NCBI GenBank assembly: GCA_049591295.1
Contig: JBAWEQ010000130.1
Span: forward strand, 32,306 to 96,305
Origin: DTPS01 sp049591295
Lineage (GTDB): Bacteria; Acidobacteriota; UBA4820; DSQY01
Reading direction: 5' to 3'
Length of the DNA stretch: 64,000 bases
The notes beneath the pieces are model-generated. The model did no database searches, was not told the origin of the DNA, and was given only the letters and a program-made list of their open reading frames with translations. The position numbers and the translations under genes are program-made. Position 1 is the first letter of the stretch. Every line of letters begins with the position of its first letter. Positions 37,543 to 45,816 of the stretch are shown piece by piece.

Positions 37543-38166
37543 ATGAAGATCGGAATCTTGGGACGCAAGGTTGGCATGACGCAGATCTTCGACGAGACCA
37601 GGGCGGTGGTGCCCGTGACCGTCGTGGCTGCCGGCCCCTGCGTCGTGCTTCAGAAGAAGTCCCCCAGCACCGACGGTTATCACGCGGTGCAGGTCGGGCT
37701 CGTGGAGAAGGTGGGCCGGCGGGCCATCACCAAGCCCCAGGCGGGGCACCTGAAGAAGGCCGGAGCGGGCTCCGTCCGGGCCATCCGCGAGTTGCGGGGA
37801 GAATTCCCAGACCTGGTTCCCGGCAATACCATCACCGTGGATCTCTTCAAGGACATCCAGGTGGTGGAGGTGATAGGGACCAGCAAGGGCAAGGGCTTCC
37901 AGGGCGTGGTCAGGCGCCACCACTTCCGCGGCGGCCGGGCCACGCACGGCTCCATGTTCCATCGCGCTCCGGGCTCCATCGGCGCCTCTTCGGACCCCTC
38001 CAGGGTCTTCAAGGGCACCAAGATGGGTGGGCAGATGGGCAACGGCCGGGTGACCGTCAAGAACCTCAGGCTCGTCCAGGTGGACGCGGAGCGGGGCCTG
38101 CTGCTGATCCGCGGCGCCGTGCCCGGTCCCAGGGGCGGGCTCCTGACGATCCACGGTATACGGTGA
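37543..38166 (+). CDS. rplC: 50S ribosomal protein L3
   Basis: The 207-residue protein starts MKIGILGRKVGMTQIF. It contains the long basic extension reaching the peptidyl-transferase centre: GKGFQGVVRRHHFRGGRATHGS, then FKGTKMGGQMGNGRVTVKNL. The glutamine in GGQMG is the usual methylation site. It is one of the first 23S-binding assembly proteins. GAGGAGA stands upstream of the ATG. Confidence 0.97.
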   Translation: MKIGILGRKVGMTQIFDETRAVVPVTVVAAGPCVVLQKKSPSTDGYHAVQVGLVEKVGRRAITKPQAGHLKKAGAGSVRAIRELRGEFPDLVPGNTITVDLFKDIQVVEVIGTSKGKGFQGVVRRHHFRGGRATHGSMFHRAPGSIGASSDPSRVFKGTKMGGQMGNGRVTVKNLRLVQVDAERGLLLIRGAVPGPRGGLLTIHGIR

Positions 38167-38177
38167 GGGGTTGAGCG

Positions 38178-38807
38178 ATGGCTAACATTCCAGTGATCAG
38201 CGCATCCAATGAAGTGAGCAGGGAGCTCAACCTGCCCGAGGAGGTCTTCGCGACCCCCTACCGCCGAGACCTCATCTACGAGGCGGTGCGGAACTTCCTC
38301 GCCAACCAGCGCCTGGGGACCCACTCCACCAAGCGGCGCGACGAGGTCTCGGGCTCGGGCAAGAAGCTGTGGAAGCAGAAGCACACGGGGCGGGCCCGCA
38401 TGGGCGAGATCCGTTCCCCGCTCTGGTACCACGGCGGCATCGTCTTCGGCCCCAAGCCGCGCGACTACTCTTACTCGATCCCGAAGAAGATCCGCCGCGG
38501 CGCCATGCGCAGCCTCCTGTCCGAGCGGATCCGCCGGGGGATGCTGGCGGTGATGGACGGCTTCACCGTGGAGAGCCACCGCACGAAGGAGTTCCTGTCC
38601 CGCTACGCTCCCATCCTGGACGCCCACAAGACGGTGCTGTTCGTGGACTCGGCCGTCTCCGAGCCGCTCCGGCTGGCCAGCAGGAACGTTCCGGGCGTCA
38701 AGGTGACGGGCGTGGACGAGGTGAACATCTACGACCTCGCTCGCTACGAGATGGTCGTCTTCACAGAGCCGGCGCTCGCGCGCCTCTCGGAGGTTCTCAA
38801 GCCATGA
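38178..38807 (+). CDS. rplD: 50S ribosomal protein L4
   Basis: The 209-residue protein has the exit-tunnel loop GSGKKLWKQKHTGRARMGEIRSPLWYHGGIVFGPKPRDYSY, a macrolide-resistance hotspot, and the globular C-terminus (VTGVDEVNIYDLARYEMVVFTEPAL). In gammaproteobacteria L4 regulates the S10 operon; whether it does so here is unknown. The stop overlaps the rplW ATG. Confidence 0.97.
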   Translation: MANIPVISASNEVSRELNLPEEVFATPYRRDLIYEAVRNFLANQRLGTHSTKRRDEVSGSGKKLWKQKHTGRARMGEIRSPLWYHGGIVFGPKPRDYSYSIPKKIRRGAMRSLLSERIRRGMLAVMDGFTVESHRTKEFLSRYAPILDAHKTVLFVDSAVSEPLRLASRNVPGVKVTGVDEVNIYDLARYEMVVFTEPALARLSEVLKP

Positions 38808-39097
38808 GGAGCCCCCACAGCATCATCATTCGCCCGCTCCTGACGGAAAAGAACCTCATCGCCAAGGAGCGCGCGCAGACGGTCGCTTTCCAGGTCGATC
38901 CGAAGGCCAACAAGATCGAGATCGCCTACGCCGTGGAGAAGATCTTCGGCACCAAGGTGGAGACCGTGCGGGTCGTGAACGTCCTTGGGAAGAACAAGAG
39001 GGTCGGCCGGTCCGAGGGGAAGCGCCCCGACTGGAAGAAGGCCTACGTGAAGCTCGCCAAGGGCGCCAAGCCCATCGAGTACTTCGAGGGAGTGTAA
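38804..39097 (+). CDS. rplW: 50S ribosomal protein L23
   Basis: The 97-residue protein begins MRSPHSIIIRPLLTEKN and has VDPKANKIEIAYAVEKIF and VNVLGKNKRVGR. L23 lines the tunnel exit and is the docking site for trigger factor and SRP. The ATG lies within the rplD stop (ATGA), so the two are translationally coupled; upstream extensions of the same frame run through rplD and are not real. Confidence 0.96.
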   Translation: MRSPHSIIIRPLLTEKNLIAKERAQTVAFQVDPKANKIEIAYAVEKIFGTKVETVRVVNVLGKNKRVGRSEGKRPDWKKAYVKLAKGAKPIEYFEGV

Positions 39098-39107
39098 GGG
39101 GACATCC

Positions 39108-39929
39108 ATGGGCATCAAGACCTATAAACCGGTAACCCCCAGCCGCCGCTACATCACCACTTCGACCTTCGAAGAGGTGACCAAGACCGAGCCCGAAAAG
39201 CGGCTTTTGGAGAAGAAGACCCGGACGAGCTGCCGCAACGCCCACGGCCACATCACCGTGCGCCGGCGGGGCGGCGGCCACAAGCGCCGGTACCGCATCA
39301 TCGACTTCAAGCGCGGCAAGCGCGGGATCCCGGCCAAGGTGGCCGCGGTGGAGTACGACCCCAACCGGACCTGCCGCATCGCGCTGCTGAATTACGCCGA
39401 CGGCGAGAAGCGCTACATCCTCTGCCCCGAAGGACTGCAGGTGGGCCAGACGATCATGGCGGGCGAGGAGGCCGAAGTGGTGGTGGGCAACGCGCTTCCC
39501 CTCCGCAAGATCCCCGTCGGCACCATGATCCACAACATCGAGCTCCACGAGGGAGGCGGCGGCCAGATGGCGCGGGCGGCGGGAGCCGCGGCCCAGTTGA
39601 TGGCCAAGGAGGGCCGCCTGGCCACCCTTCGCATGCCCTCGGGCGAGATGCGCTACGTCAGCGTCAACTGCTACGCCACCGTGGGACAGGTCGGCAACCT
39701 GGATCACCAGAACATCAGCCTGGGGAAGGCCGGACGCAACCGCTGGCTCGGCCGAAGGCCGAAGGTCCGCGGCACGGCCATGAACCCGGTGGACCACCCC
39801 CACGGCGGCGGCGAGGGCAAGGCCAAGGGCGGGCGCCATCCGGTGACCCCCTGGGGCGTCCCCACCAAGGGCTACAAGACCCGCCGGAACAAGCGGACGG
39901 CCCGGTTTATCGTCAAGAGGAGAGCCTAG
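39108..39929 (+). CDS. rplB: 50S ribosomal protein L2
   Basis: The 273-residue protein carries RRRGGGHKRRYRIIDFKRGK, GGQMARAAGAAAQL, and the conserved C-terminal loop with its essential histidine in NPVDHPHGGGEGKAKGGRHPV. L2 is needed for subunit association and peptidyl transfer. It lies 10 bases after rplW. Confidence 0.97.
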   Translation: MGIKTYKPVTPSRRYITTSTFEEVTKTEPEKRLLEKKTRTSCRNAHGHITVRRRGGGHKRRYRIIDFKRGKRGIPAKVAAVEYDPNRTCRIALLNYADGEKRYILCPEGLQVGQTIMAGEEAEVVVGNALPLRKIPVGTMIHNIELHEGGGGQMARAAGAAAQLMAKEGRLATLRMPSGEMRYVSVNCYATVGQVGNLDHQNISLGKAGRNRWLGRRPKVRGTAMNPVDHPHGGGEGKAKGGRHPVTPWGVPTKGYKTRRNKRTARFIVKRRA

Positions 39930-39930
39930 A

Positions 39931-40212
39931 ATGTCGCGGTCCCTGAAGAAAGGCCCCTTCGTGGACGACCACCTGATGCGCAAGGTGGACGCCCTGAACG
40001 CCTCGGGCAAGAAGAGCGTCATCAAGACGTGGAGCCGCCGTTCGATGATCGTGCCGGCCATGCTGAACCACACCATCGCGGTCCACAACGGGAAGAAGTT
40101 CGTGCCGGTATACGTCACGGAAAACATGATTGGTAACCGGCTCGGCGAGTTTGCCCCCACGCGCACTTTCCGGGGGCACTCGGGAGACAGGAAAAAGGGA
40201 GAGGTCAAGTAA
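39931..40212 (+). CDS. rpsS: 30S ribosomal protein S19
   Basis: The 93-residue protein starts MSRSLKKGPFVDDHL and contains SRRSMIVPAMLNHTIAVHNGKKFVPVY and APTRTFRGHSGDRK. It forms part of the 30S head next to S13. The ATG is one base after the rplB stop. Confidence 0.97.
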   Translation: MSRSLKKGPFVDDHLMRKVDALNASGKKSVIKTWSRRSMIVPAMLNHTIAVHNGKKFVPVYVTENMIGNRLGEFAPTRTFRGHSGDRKKGEVK

Positions 40213-40213
40213 G

Positions 40214-40570
40214 GTGGCCGCCATGATCGTAAAAGCCGTCGCCAAATACGTGGACAGCTCGCCCCAGAAGGCCCGCCTCGTGGCGGACATGATCCGGGGC
40301 CGTTCTGTCGGGGATGCGTTGGCCATCCTGCGCTTCACCAAGAAGCGCGCCGCCCGGCACCTGCAGAAGCTCCTCAAGGCGGCCGTGGCCAATGCCGAGA
40401 GCCTGCCGAACCTGCAGGTGGACGTGGACAATCTGGTGGTGTCGACGATCTTTGTGGACGGCGCCTCGCTGAAGTTTCGGAAGCGGACCCTGCCCGCCCC
40501 CATGGGCCGGGCCTACCGCTTCGTGAAGCGCCAGAGTCACATCACCATCGGTTTGGACGAGAAGAAGTAG
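40214..40570 (+). CDS. rplV: 50S ribosomal protein L22
   Basis: The protein has about 118 residues with VKAVAKYVDSSPQKARLVADMIRGRSV, the helical KKRAARHLQKLLKAAVANAE and the tunnel-lining hairpin ending GRAYRFVKRQSHITIGLDEKK. GTG 40214 has GAGG 9 bases upstream; ATG 40223 is a close alternative three codons later. The following 118-base gap is unusual for this operon and holds heptanucleotide repeats. Confidence 0.95.
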   Translation: MAAMIVKAVAKYVDSSPQKARLVADMIRGRSVGDALAILRFTKKRAARHLQKLLKAAVANAESLPNLQVDVDNLVVSTIFVDGASLKFRKRTLPAPMGRAYRFVKRQSHITIGLDEKK

Positions 40571-40579
40571 CAGCGGTCA

Positions 40580-40676
40580 GGACTGAGGAGTGAGCACTGA
40601 GGACCGAGCCAGGCAGGCTGTGAGGGGAAGCGGGAGTGATACCGCGCCTCAGTTCTCGGCACTCGGCACTGGACTT
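40580..40676. repeat. heptanucleotide repeats between rplV and rpsC
   Basis: Four 7-base units GGACTGA, GGAGTGA, GCACTGA, GGACCGA (40580-40607), then a complementary-type set TCAGTTC, TCGGCAC, TCGGCAC, TGGACTT (40649-40676). The two sets are partly reverse complementary and could pair. No coding frame crosses the gap. Confidence 0.75.
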
Positions 40677-40688
40677 TGGAGGTGAGCT

Positions 40689-41318
40689 TTGGGTCAGAAA
40701 GTTAACCCCGTAGGCTTCCGGGTAGGATTCAACAAGGACTGGGAGTCCCGCTGGTTCGCGAAGAAGGATTACAAGTCCCTGCTCCACGAGGATCTCAAGC
40801 TCCGGAAGGAGCTCCTGGGGCGCCTGCGGCACGCCGGGGTATCCCGCGTCGATCTGGAGCGGGCCGGCAAGAAGCTCACCATCACGGTGTTCACCAGCCG
40901 CCCCGGCATCATCATCGGGAAGAAGGGCGCGGAAGTGGACCGTCTCAAGGAAGAGATCCAGCGCCGCCTCGGCCGCGAGGTCTACATCAAGATCGAGGAG
41001 ATCCACCGGCCTGAGATCGAATCCCAGCTGGTGGCCGAATCCATCGCCCTCCAGCTGAACAAGCGCGTGGCCTTCCGCCGGGCCATGAAGCGGGCCATCG
41101 AGATGGCCGGCAAGTTCGGGGCGCTCGGCATCAAAATCCGCGTGGCCGGCCGCCTGAACGGGGCCGAAATCGCCCGGTCCGAGTGGTATCTTGAAGGGCG
41201 CCTGCCGTTGCAGACGCTGCGCAGCGACATCGACTACGGCTTCGCCGAGGCCAGGACCACCTACGGGGTCATCGGCGTCAAGGTGTGGATCTACAAGGGC
41301 CAGAAGGTCGGCAAATAA
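40689..41318 (+). CDS. rpsC: 30S ribosomal protein S3
   Basis: The 209-residue protein starts at TTG with GGAGGTGA close upstream. It begins GQKVNPVGFRVGFNKDWESRWF. The type-II KH domain has the GxxG loop in RPGIIIGKKGAEVD, and the C-terminal domain ends EARTTYGVIGVKVWIYKGQKVG. It forms part of the mRNA entry channel helicase with S4 and S5. It is separated from rplV by the heptad-repeat gap, where the operon spacing is otherwise tight. Confidence 0.96.
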   Translation: MGQKVNPVGFRVGFNKDWESRWFAKKDYKSLLHEDLKLRKELLGRLRHAGVSRVDLERAGKKLTITVFTSRPGIIIGKKGAEVDRLKEEIQRRLGREVYIKIEEIHRPEIESQLVAESIALQLNKRVAFRRAMKRAIEMAGKFGALGIKIRVAGRLNGAEIARSEWYLEGRLPLQTLRSDIDYGFAEARTTYGVIGVKVWIYKGQKVGK

Positions 41319-41336
41319 GCCGCCGGGAGCAGCACC

Positions 41337-41762
41337 ATGTTGATGCCAAAGAAGGTCAAGTACAGGAAACAGATGAAGGGGCGCCGCGCCGGAGTGGCCA
41401 CCCGCGGGAGTCACGTGGACTTCGGCGATTACGGCCTGATGGCCCTGGAATGCGCGTGGATCACGAACCGGCAGATCGAGGCGAGCCGCGTCGCCATCAA
41501 CCGCTCCATCAAGAGGGGTGGCAAGCTCTGGATCCGCATCTTCCCGGACAAGCCCTACACCAAGAAGCCCCTTGAAACCCGCATGGGCAAGGGAAAGGGC
41601 AATCTGGAGGGATGGGTGGCGGTGGTCAAGCCGGGCCGCGTCCTCTTCGAGCTGGAGGGGGTGACCCTGGACATCGCCCAGGAGGCCTTCCGTCTCGCGG
41701 CCCACAAGCTTCCCATCAAGACCCGGTTCGTGGCCCGGAAGGACCAGGAGTTCTCGCTATGA
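41337..41762 (+). CDS. rplP: 50S ribosomal protein L16
   Basis: The 141-residue protein starts MLMPKKVKYRKQMKGR and includes RIFPDKPYTKKPLETRMGKGKGNLEGWVAVVKPGR, the conserved loop near the A site, and LPIKTRFVAR. It helps position aminoacyl-tRNA. The stop overlaps the rpmC start. Confidence 0.97.
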   Translation: MLMPKKVKYRKQMKGRRAGVATRGSHVDFGDYGLMALECAWITNRQIEASRVAINRSIKRGGKLWIRIFPDKPYTKKPLETRMGKGKGNLEGWVAVVKPGRVLFELEGVTLDIAQEAFRLAAHKLPIKTRFVARKDQEFSL

Positions 41763-41983
41763 TGAAGCCACAGGACCTCAAGAGACCGGCCAAGATCCGC
41801 GACCTGGGGGTGGATGAGCTCAGGCGCGAAGAGCAGGAGATCACGGAGCACCTCATGAAGCTCCGCTTCCAGCTGGCGTCCGGCCAGATCGAGAATCCGC
41901 AGCTGATCCGCGCTTACCGGCACGGCCTGGCACGGGTGAAGACAGTCTTGGCCGAGAAGCAGCGGGCGGCCCAGGGGAGTTGA
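41759..41983 (+). CDS. rpmC: 50S ribosomal protein L29
   Basis: The protein has about 74 residues (ATG 41759; ATG 41762 is equally in frame). The helical hairpin EITEHLMKLRFQLASGQIENPQLIRAYRHGLARVKTVL is the L29 signature. L29 sits at the tunnel exit beside L23. It overlaps rplP by four bases. Confidence 0.95.
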   Translation: MMKPQDLKRPAKIRDLGVDELRREEQEITEHLMKLRFQLASGQIENPQLIRAYRHGLARVKTVLAEKQRAAQGS

Positions 41984-41985
41984 GC

Positions 41986-42258
41986 ATGGACGCGAATGCC
42001 ACGAAGGAGACCCGCCACCACGCCACCAAGGTGGGGCTGGTGGTGTCGGACAAGATGGACAAGACGGTGGTCGTGCAGGTGGAACGCCGCATCTTCCATC
42101 CCGCCTACAAGAAGGTGGTCAAGCGGACCAATCGCTTCAAGGCGCACGACGAGAAGAACCAGTGCGGGGTGGGGGACACGGTCCTCATCGTGGAGACCCG
42201 CCCACTGAGCCGGGACAAGCACTGGGCCGTTAAGGAAGTCCTGGAGAAAGCCCGCTGA
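41986..42258 (+). CDS. rpsQ: 30S ribosomal protein S17
   Basis: The 90-residue OB-fold protein has GLVVSDKMDKTVVVQVERRIFHPAYKKVVKR and GDTVLIVETRPLSRDKHWAV. ATG 41986 is preferred to TTG 41980 because GGGAG is properly spaced. S17 binds the 5' domain of 16S rRNA. Confidence 0.96.
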   Translation: MDANATKETRHHATKVGLVVSDKMDKTVVVQVERRIFHPAYKKVVKRTNRFKAHDEKNQCGVGDTVLIVETRPLSRDKHWAVKEVLEKAR

Positions 42259-42277
42259 TCGGCCTTAGGAGACAGCC

Positions 42278-42649
42278 ATGATCCAGATGGGGACCATCCT
42301 GCAGGTAGCGGACAATTCCGGGGCCAAGAAGCTCTTCTGCATCCACATGAAGGGGGGCTCCACGACCGGGCGCTACGCCGGCCTCGGCGACATCATCACG
42401 TGCTCCGTCAAGGAGGCGGCGCCCCAGGGCAACATCAAGAAGGGGAAGGTGGTGAAGGCCGTCGTCGTGCGCACCGTCAAAGAGACGCGGCGCCGGGACG
42501 GCTCCTACATCCGTTTCGATAACAACGCGGCCGTGCTGGTGGACGACAAGGGCGAGCCCATCGGTACCCGCGTCTTTGGACCTGTCGCACGGGAGCTCAG
42601 GGAGAAGCGGTTCATGAAGATCGTTTCCCTGGCCCCCGAGGTGATCTGA
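42278..42649 (+). CDS. rplN: 50S ribosomal protein L14
   Basis: The 123-residue protein begins MIQMGTILQVADNSGAKKLFCIHM and contains the conserved VVRTVKETRRRDGSYIRFDNNAAVLVDDKGEPIGTRVFGPVARELREK. It contacts 16S rRNA in bridge B8 and is the target of the silencing factor RsfS. Confidence 0.97.
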   Translation: MIQMGTILQVADNSGAKKLFCIHMKGGSTTGRYAGLGDIITCSVKEAAPQGNIKKGKVVKAVVVRTVKETRRRDGSYIRFDNNAAVLVDDKGEPIGTRVFGPVARELREKRFMKIVSLAPEVI

Positions 42650-42661
42650 GAGGGGCGCGCC

Positions 42662-42979
42662 GTGGGCAACCGGATTAAGAAGAACGACCAAGTCTTGATT
42701 CTCTCCGGCAGGGAGAAGGGCAAGCGCGGGCGCGTGCTGAGCGTGGACCCGGGCAAGGCCATCGCCGTGGTGGAGAACGTCAATTTCGTGAAGCGGCACA
42801 CCAAGGCCAACCCGCAAAAGAATATCAAGGGAGGCATCCTGGAGAAGGAGGCGTCGCTTCCCGTCTCCAAGCTCATGGGCATCTGCAAGGAGTGCCAGGA
42901 GCCCACCCGCTTCTCCTTCCAGACCCGCGAGGGCAGGAAGATGCGCGTCTGCAAGAAGTGCGACGCCGCGCAGGACTAA
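42662..42979 (+). CDS. rplX: 50S ribosomal protein L24 (zinc-ribbon type)
   Basis: The 105-residue protein starts at GTG. The KOW motif VLILSGREKGKRGRVLSVDPGK is near the N-terminus. A C-terminal CxxC pair set (ICKECQEPT...RVCKKCDA) can bind zinc. It initiates 50S assembly near the tunnel exit. Confidence 0.95.
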   Translation: MGNRIKKNDQVLILSGREKGKRGRVLSVDPGKAIAVVENVNFVKRHTKANPQKNIKGGILEKEASLPVSKLMGICKECQEPTRFSFQTREGRKMRVCKKCDAAQD

Positions 42980-42989
42980 GGGGACAGTC

Positions 42990-43538
42990 ATGAATAAGCA
43001 GCCGCGTCTCAGAGAGTTCTACGGGAAGGAGGTCCTGCCGAGAATGCAGCAGGAGTTCCAGTATCCCAACGTCATGGCCGTTCCCAAGCTCACGAAGGTC
43101 ACCATCAATATGGGCATGGGCGAGGCCAAGAGCGAAATCAAGCTGCTGGACGAGGCGGTGGAGACGCTCACCACCCTCTCCGGCCAGAGGGCGGCCGTCC
43201 GGCGGGCCCGCAAATCGATCTCGAACTTCAAGCTGCGCCAGGGCCAGCCCATCGGCGCCATGGTCACCCTCCGCGGCGACCGCATGTACGAGTTCCTGGA
43301 CCGGCTCATCTCCCTGGCCATCCCCCGGATGCGCGACTTCAGGGGGCTGTCGGACCGCTCCTTCGACGGGCACGGCAACTACACCCTCGGAGTGAAGGAT
43401 CAGCTGATCTTTCCCGAGGTGGAATATAACAAGATCACGAAGGCCATGGGTATGAACATCACGATCGGCACCACGGCCAAAACGGACCCCGAAGCGAAGG
43501 CCCTCCTTCGGCATTTCGGGATGCCATTCCGCAAGTAG
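42990..43538 (+). CDS. rplE: 50S ribosomal protein L5
   Basis: The 182-residue protein has YPNVMAVPKLTKVTINMGMGEA, RRARKSISNFKLRQGQPIGAMVTLRGDRMYEFLDRLI and the RDFRGLSDRSFDGHGNYTLGVKDQLIFPEV signature. L5 binds 5S rRNA and bridges to the 30S head. Confidence 0.97.
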   Translation: MNKQPRLREFYGKEVLPRMQQEFQYPNVMAVPKLTKVTINMGMGEAKSEIKLLDEAVETLTTLSGQRAAVRRARKSISNFKLRQGQPIGAMVTLRGDRMYEFLDRLISLAIPRMRDFRGLSDRSFDGHGNYTLGVKDQLIFPEVEYNKITKAMGMNITIGTTAKTDPEAKALLRHFGMPFRK

Positions 43539-43548
43539 GAGACCAAGG

Positions 43549-43734
43549 ATGGCCAGCATTCGCATGTTCGCCAAGATGGAAAAGAAACCCAAGTTCGCCG
43601 TTCGCTACCGCAACCGCTGCCGGCGCTGCGGAAGGCCCCGCGGGTACTACCGCAAGTTCGCCCTCTGCCGGTGCTGTCTGCGCCAGCTTGCGCTGGCGGG
43701 CCAGCTTCCGGGCGTGACCAAGGCGTCGTGGTGA
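43549..43734 (+). CDS. rpsN: 30S ribosomal protein S14, zinc-binding (type Z)
   Basis: The 61-residue protein is the short C+ form with CRRCGRPRGYYRKFALCRCCLRQLA, giving the four zinc cysteines (two CxxC motifs), and the end LPGVTKASW. Short zinc S14 is the ancestral type; no long zinc-independent copy is in the window. Confidence 0.96.
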   Translation: MASIRMFAKMEKKPKFAVRYRNRCRRCGRPRGYYRKFALCRCCLRQLALAGQLPGVTKASW

Positions 43735-43743
43735 GGTGACGCG

Positions 43744-44142
43744 ATGACGATGACCGATCCCATCGCCGATTTCCTGACCCGCATCCGCAACGGACTCTCC
43801 AGCCGCAAGGCCTACGTGGAGATGCCCTCCTCCAACCTCAAGGTGGAGGTGGCCAAGCTCCTCAAGGAAGAGGGCTACGTTCTGAACTTCAAGGTGACCG
43901 AAGACGCGAAGCAGGGGATCCTGCGGGTGGACCTCAAGTACACCAACGAGGGACGCCCCGTGATCGCCGGCATCGAGCGGGCCTCCCGCCCGGGCCGCCG
44001 CCTATACATGCGGCGGGATGACGTAAAACCTGTCCTGGGAGGGCTGGGGATCTCCATCCTGAGCACCTCCCATGGCGTCCTGACGGACAAGACCGCCCGC
44101 CGTGAAGGCGTGGGCGGCGAGCTCCTGTGCAGGGTCTGGTAG
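43744..44142 (+). CDS. rpsH: 30S ribosomal protein S8
   Basis: The 132-residue protein has TDPIADFLTRIRNGLSSRKAYVEMPSS and the C-terminal signature GGLGISILSTSHGVLTDKTARREGVGGELLCRVW. S8 organises the central domain of 16S rRNA and in E. coli represses the spc operon. Confidence 0.97.
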   Translation: MTMTDPIADFLTRIRNGLSSRKAYVEMPSSNLKVEVAKLLKEEGYVLNFKVTEDAKQGILRVDLKYTNEGRPVIAGIERASRPGRRLYMRRDDVKPVLGGLGISILSTSHGVLTDKTARREGVGGELLCRVW

Positions 44143-44151
44143 GAGGGGAGC

Positions 44152-44688
44152 ATGTCGCGCGTCGGAAGAATGCCCATCCCCGTCCCTGACAAGGTTCAGG
44201 TGGTCATCGGCGAGGACCACGTGGAGGTGAAGGGCCCCAAGGGGCTCCTCCGCACGCCGGTTCTCCCGGGCATCTCCTGCGCCCTGGAGGGCAAGGAACT
44301 GCGGATCAATCGCGCGGACGACACGCAGTCGTGCCGGGCCTTCCATGGCCTGACCCGCGCCCTTCTGGCCAATGCCGTTCACGGGGTCACGCAGGGATAC
44401 AAGAAGGAGCTGGACATCGTGGGGGTGGGCTACAAGGCCAACGTGGAGGGCCGCAAGGCGGTCTTCAACCTGGGCTATTCGCATCCCATCGAATTTCCCA
44501 TCCCCGAGGGGATCGAGATCGCGGTGGAGAAATCCACTCACGTGGTGGTGACCGGAGCCGACCGCCAGTCGGTAGGCCAGGTAGCCGCCCAGATCCGAGC
44601 CATGAAGAAGCCCGAACCGTACAAGGGCAAGGGCGTCATGTACACGGGTGAAAAGATCATCCGCAAGGCCGGCAAGGCCGCGAAGTAA
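44152..44688 (+). CDS. rplF: 50S ribosomal protein L6
   Basis: The 178-residue protein starts MSRVGRMPIPVPDKV. It has two homologous domains, with GVTQGYKKELDIVGVGYKA linking them and the typical end GKGVMYTGEKIIRKAGKAAK. It sits near the sarcin-ricin loop. Confidence 0.97.
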   Translation: MSRVGRMPIPVPDKVQVVIGEDHVEVKGPKGLLRTPVLPGISCALEGKELRINRADDTQSCRAFHGLTRALLANAVHGVTQGYKKELDIVGVGYKANVEGRKAVFNLGYSHPIEFPIPEGIEIAVEKSTHVVVTGADRQSVGQVAAQIRAMKKPEPYKGKGVMYTGEKIIRKAGKAAK

Positions 44689-44706
44689 AGGCACGGGGAA
44701 GAAGCC

Positions 44707-45084
44707 ATGTCGAAATGGACGCATGCGGACCGCAGTGAGAAGAGAGCGTGGCGAAAGCTCCGCATCCGGAAACGGATGGAGGGCACGCCGGAGAAGCCCC
44801 GGCTCTGCGTCTTCAAGAGCACCCGCTACATTTACGTGCAGGCCGTGGACGACACCACCGGGGCGACGGTAGCGGCCGCTTCCTCCCTCGAGCCCGAGCT
44901 GAAGGCCAAGCTGAAGACCTCCGGGAAACACCTCTCGGTGGCCGAGCAGCTCGGCCAGATGGTCTCGGAGCGCCTGAAGGCCAAGGGCATCGAGGCCGTC
45001 GTGTTCGACCGCAGCGGCTACATTTTCCACGGACGGATCAAGGCCGTCGCCGAGGGCGCCCGCAAGGGCGGTCTCCAGTTCTAG
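44707..45084 (+). CDS. rplR: 50S ribosomal protein L18
   Basis: The 125-residue protein has the basic N-terminus KRAWRKLRIRKRMEGTPEKPRLCVFKSTRYIYVQAVDD and the core VFDRSGYIFHGRIKAVAEGARKGGLQF. It binds 5S rRNA with L5. Confidence 0.97.
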   Translation: MSKWTHADRSEKRAWRKLRIRKRMEGTPEKPRLCVFKSTRYIYVQAVDDTTGATVAAASSLEPELKAKLKTSGKHLSVAEQLGQMVSERLKAKGIEAVVFDRSGYIFHGRIKAVAEGARKGGLQF

Positions 45085-45094
45085 GAGCGCGGGC

Positions 45095-45595
45095 ATGGAA
45101 GAGAGAAACTCCAGCGAAGTGGAGCTGCGGGAACAGGTGGTCTCCATCCGCCGCGTCACCAAGGTCGTGAAGGGCGGAAAGAACTTCTCGTTCTCGGCCC
45201 TCGTGGTCGTGGGGGACGGCAACGGCAAGGTGGGATTCGGCCTGGGCAAGGCCCGCGAGGTGCCGTTGGCGATCTCCAAGGGGATCGAACAGGCGAAGCG
45301 ATGCATGGTGAGGGTTTCCCTCCAGGGCAATACCATCCCCCACTACGTGGAAGGCCGCTTTGGCGCCGGCCACGTGATCCTCAGGCCCGCATCGAAGGGG
45401 ACGGGCGTGATCGCGGGCGGGGCCATCCGGGCCGTCATGGAGGCCGCGGGCATCCAGGACATCCTCACCAAGTGCGTGGGCACGAACAACCCGCAGAACG
45501 TGGTGAAGGCGGCCGTGGAGGGCCTTCTGAAGCTCCAGAGCCCCGAGAGCGTCGCCCGCAAGCGCGGCAAGGCCCTTGAAGAGATCGTGGGGTAG
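45095..45595 (+). CDS. rpsE: 30S ribosomal protein S5
   Basis: The 166-residue protein has the double-stranded RNA-binding-like VVSIRRVTKVVKGGKNFSFSALVVVGDGNGKVGFGLGKA and the C-terminal TGVIAGGAIRAVMEAAGIQDILTKCVGTNNPQNVVKA. It is involved in decoding fidelity and the entry-channel helicase. Confidence 0.97.
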   Translation: MEERNSSEVELREQVVSIRRVTKVVKGGKNFSFSALVVVGDGNGKVGFGLGKAREVPLAISKGIEQAKRCMVRVSLQGNTIPHYVEGRFGAGHVILRPASKGTGVIAGGAIRAVMEAAGIQDILTKCVGTNNPQNVVKAAVEGLLKLQSPESVARKRGKALEEIVG

Positions 45596-45598
45596 GCC

Positions 45599-45805
45599 AT
45601 GGCTGAGAGAAAGAAAAAGGCGACCAAGGAAAAGCAGTTGGTGGTGACCCTGATCCGCCGCCCGGGCACCGAGAAGCTCCGCCGCGTCACCTGGAGCATG
45701 GGGCTCAGAAAACTCAACCGCTCCCACCGGTACCCTGATCGGCCGGAGATCCGCGGCATGATCTTCGCGGTCAAGCACCTGGTCCGGGTCAGCGAAGAAG
45801 CGTAA
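45599..45805 (+). CDS. rpmD: 50S ribosomal protein L30
   Basis: The 68-residue protein contains the L30 core LVVTLIRRPGTEKLRRVTWSMGLRKLNRSHRYPD followed by IRGMIFAVKHLVRV. The Lys-rich N-terminus (AERKKKATKEK) is slightly extended compared with the usual roughly 60 residues. Confidence 0.95.
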   Translation: MAERKKKATKEKQLVVTLIRRPGTEKLRRVTWSMGLRKLNRSHRYPDRPEIRGMIFAVKHLVRVSEEA

Positions 45806-45816
45806 GGAGGCCCCCG

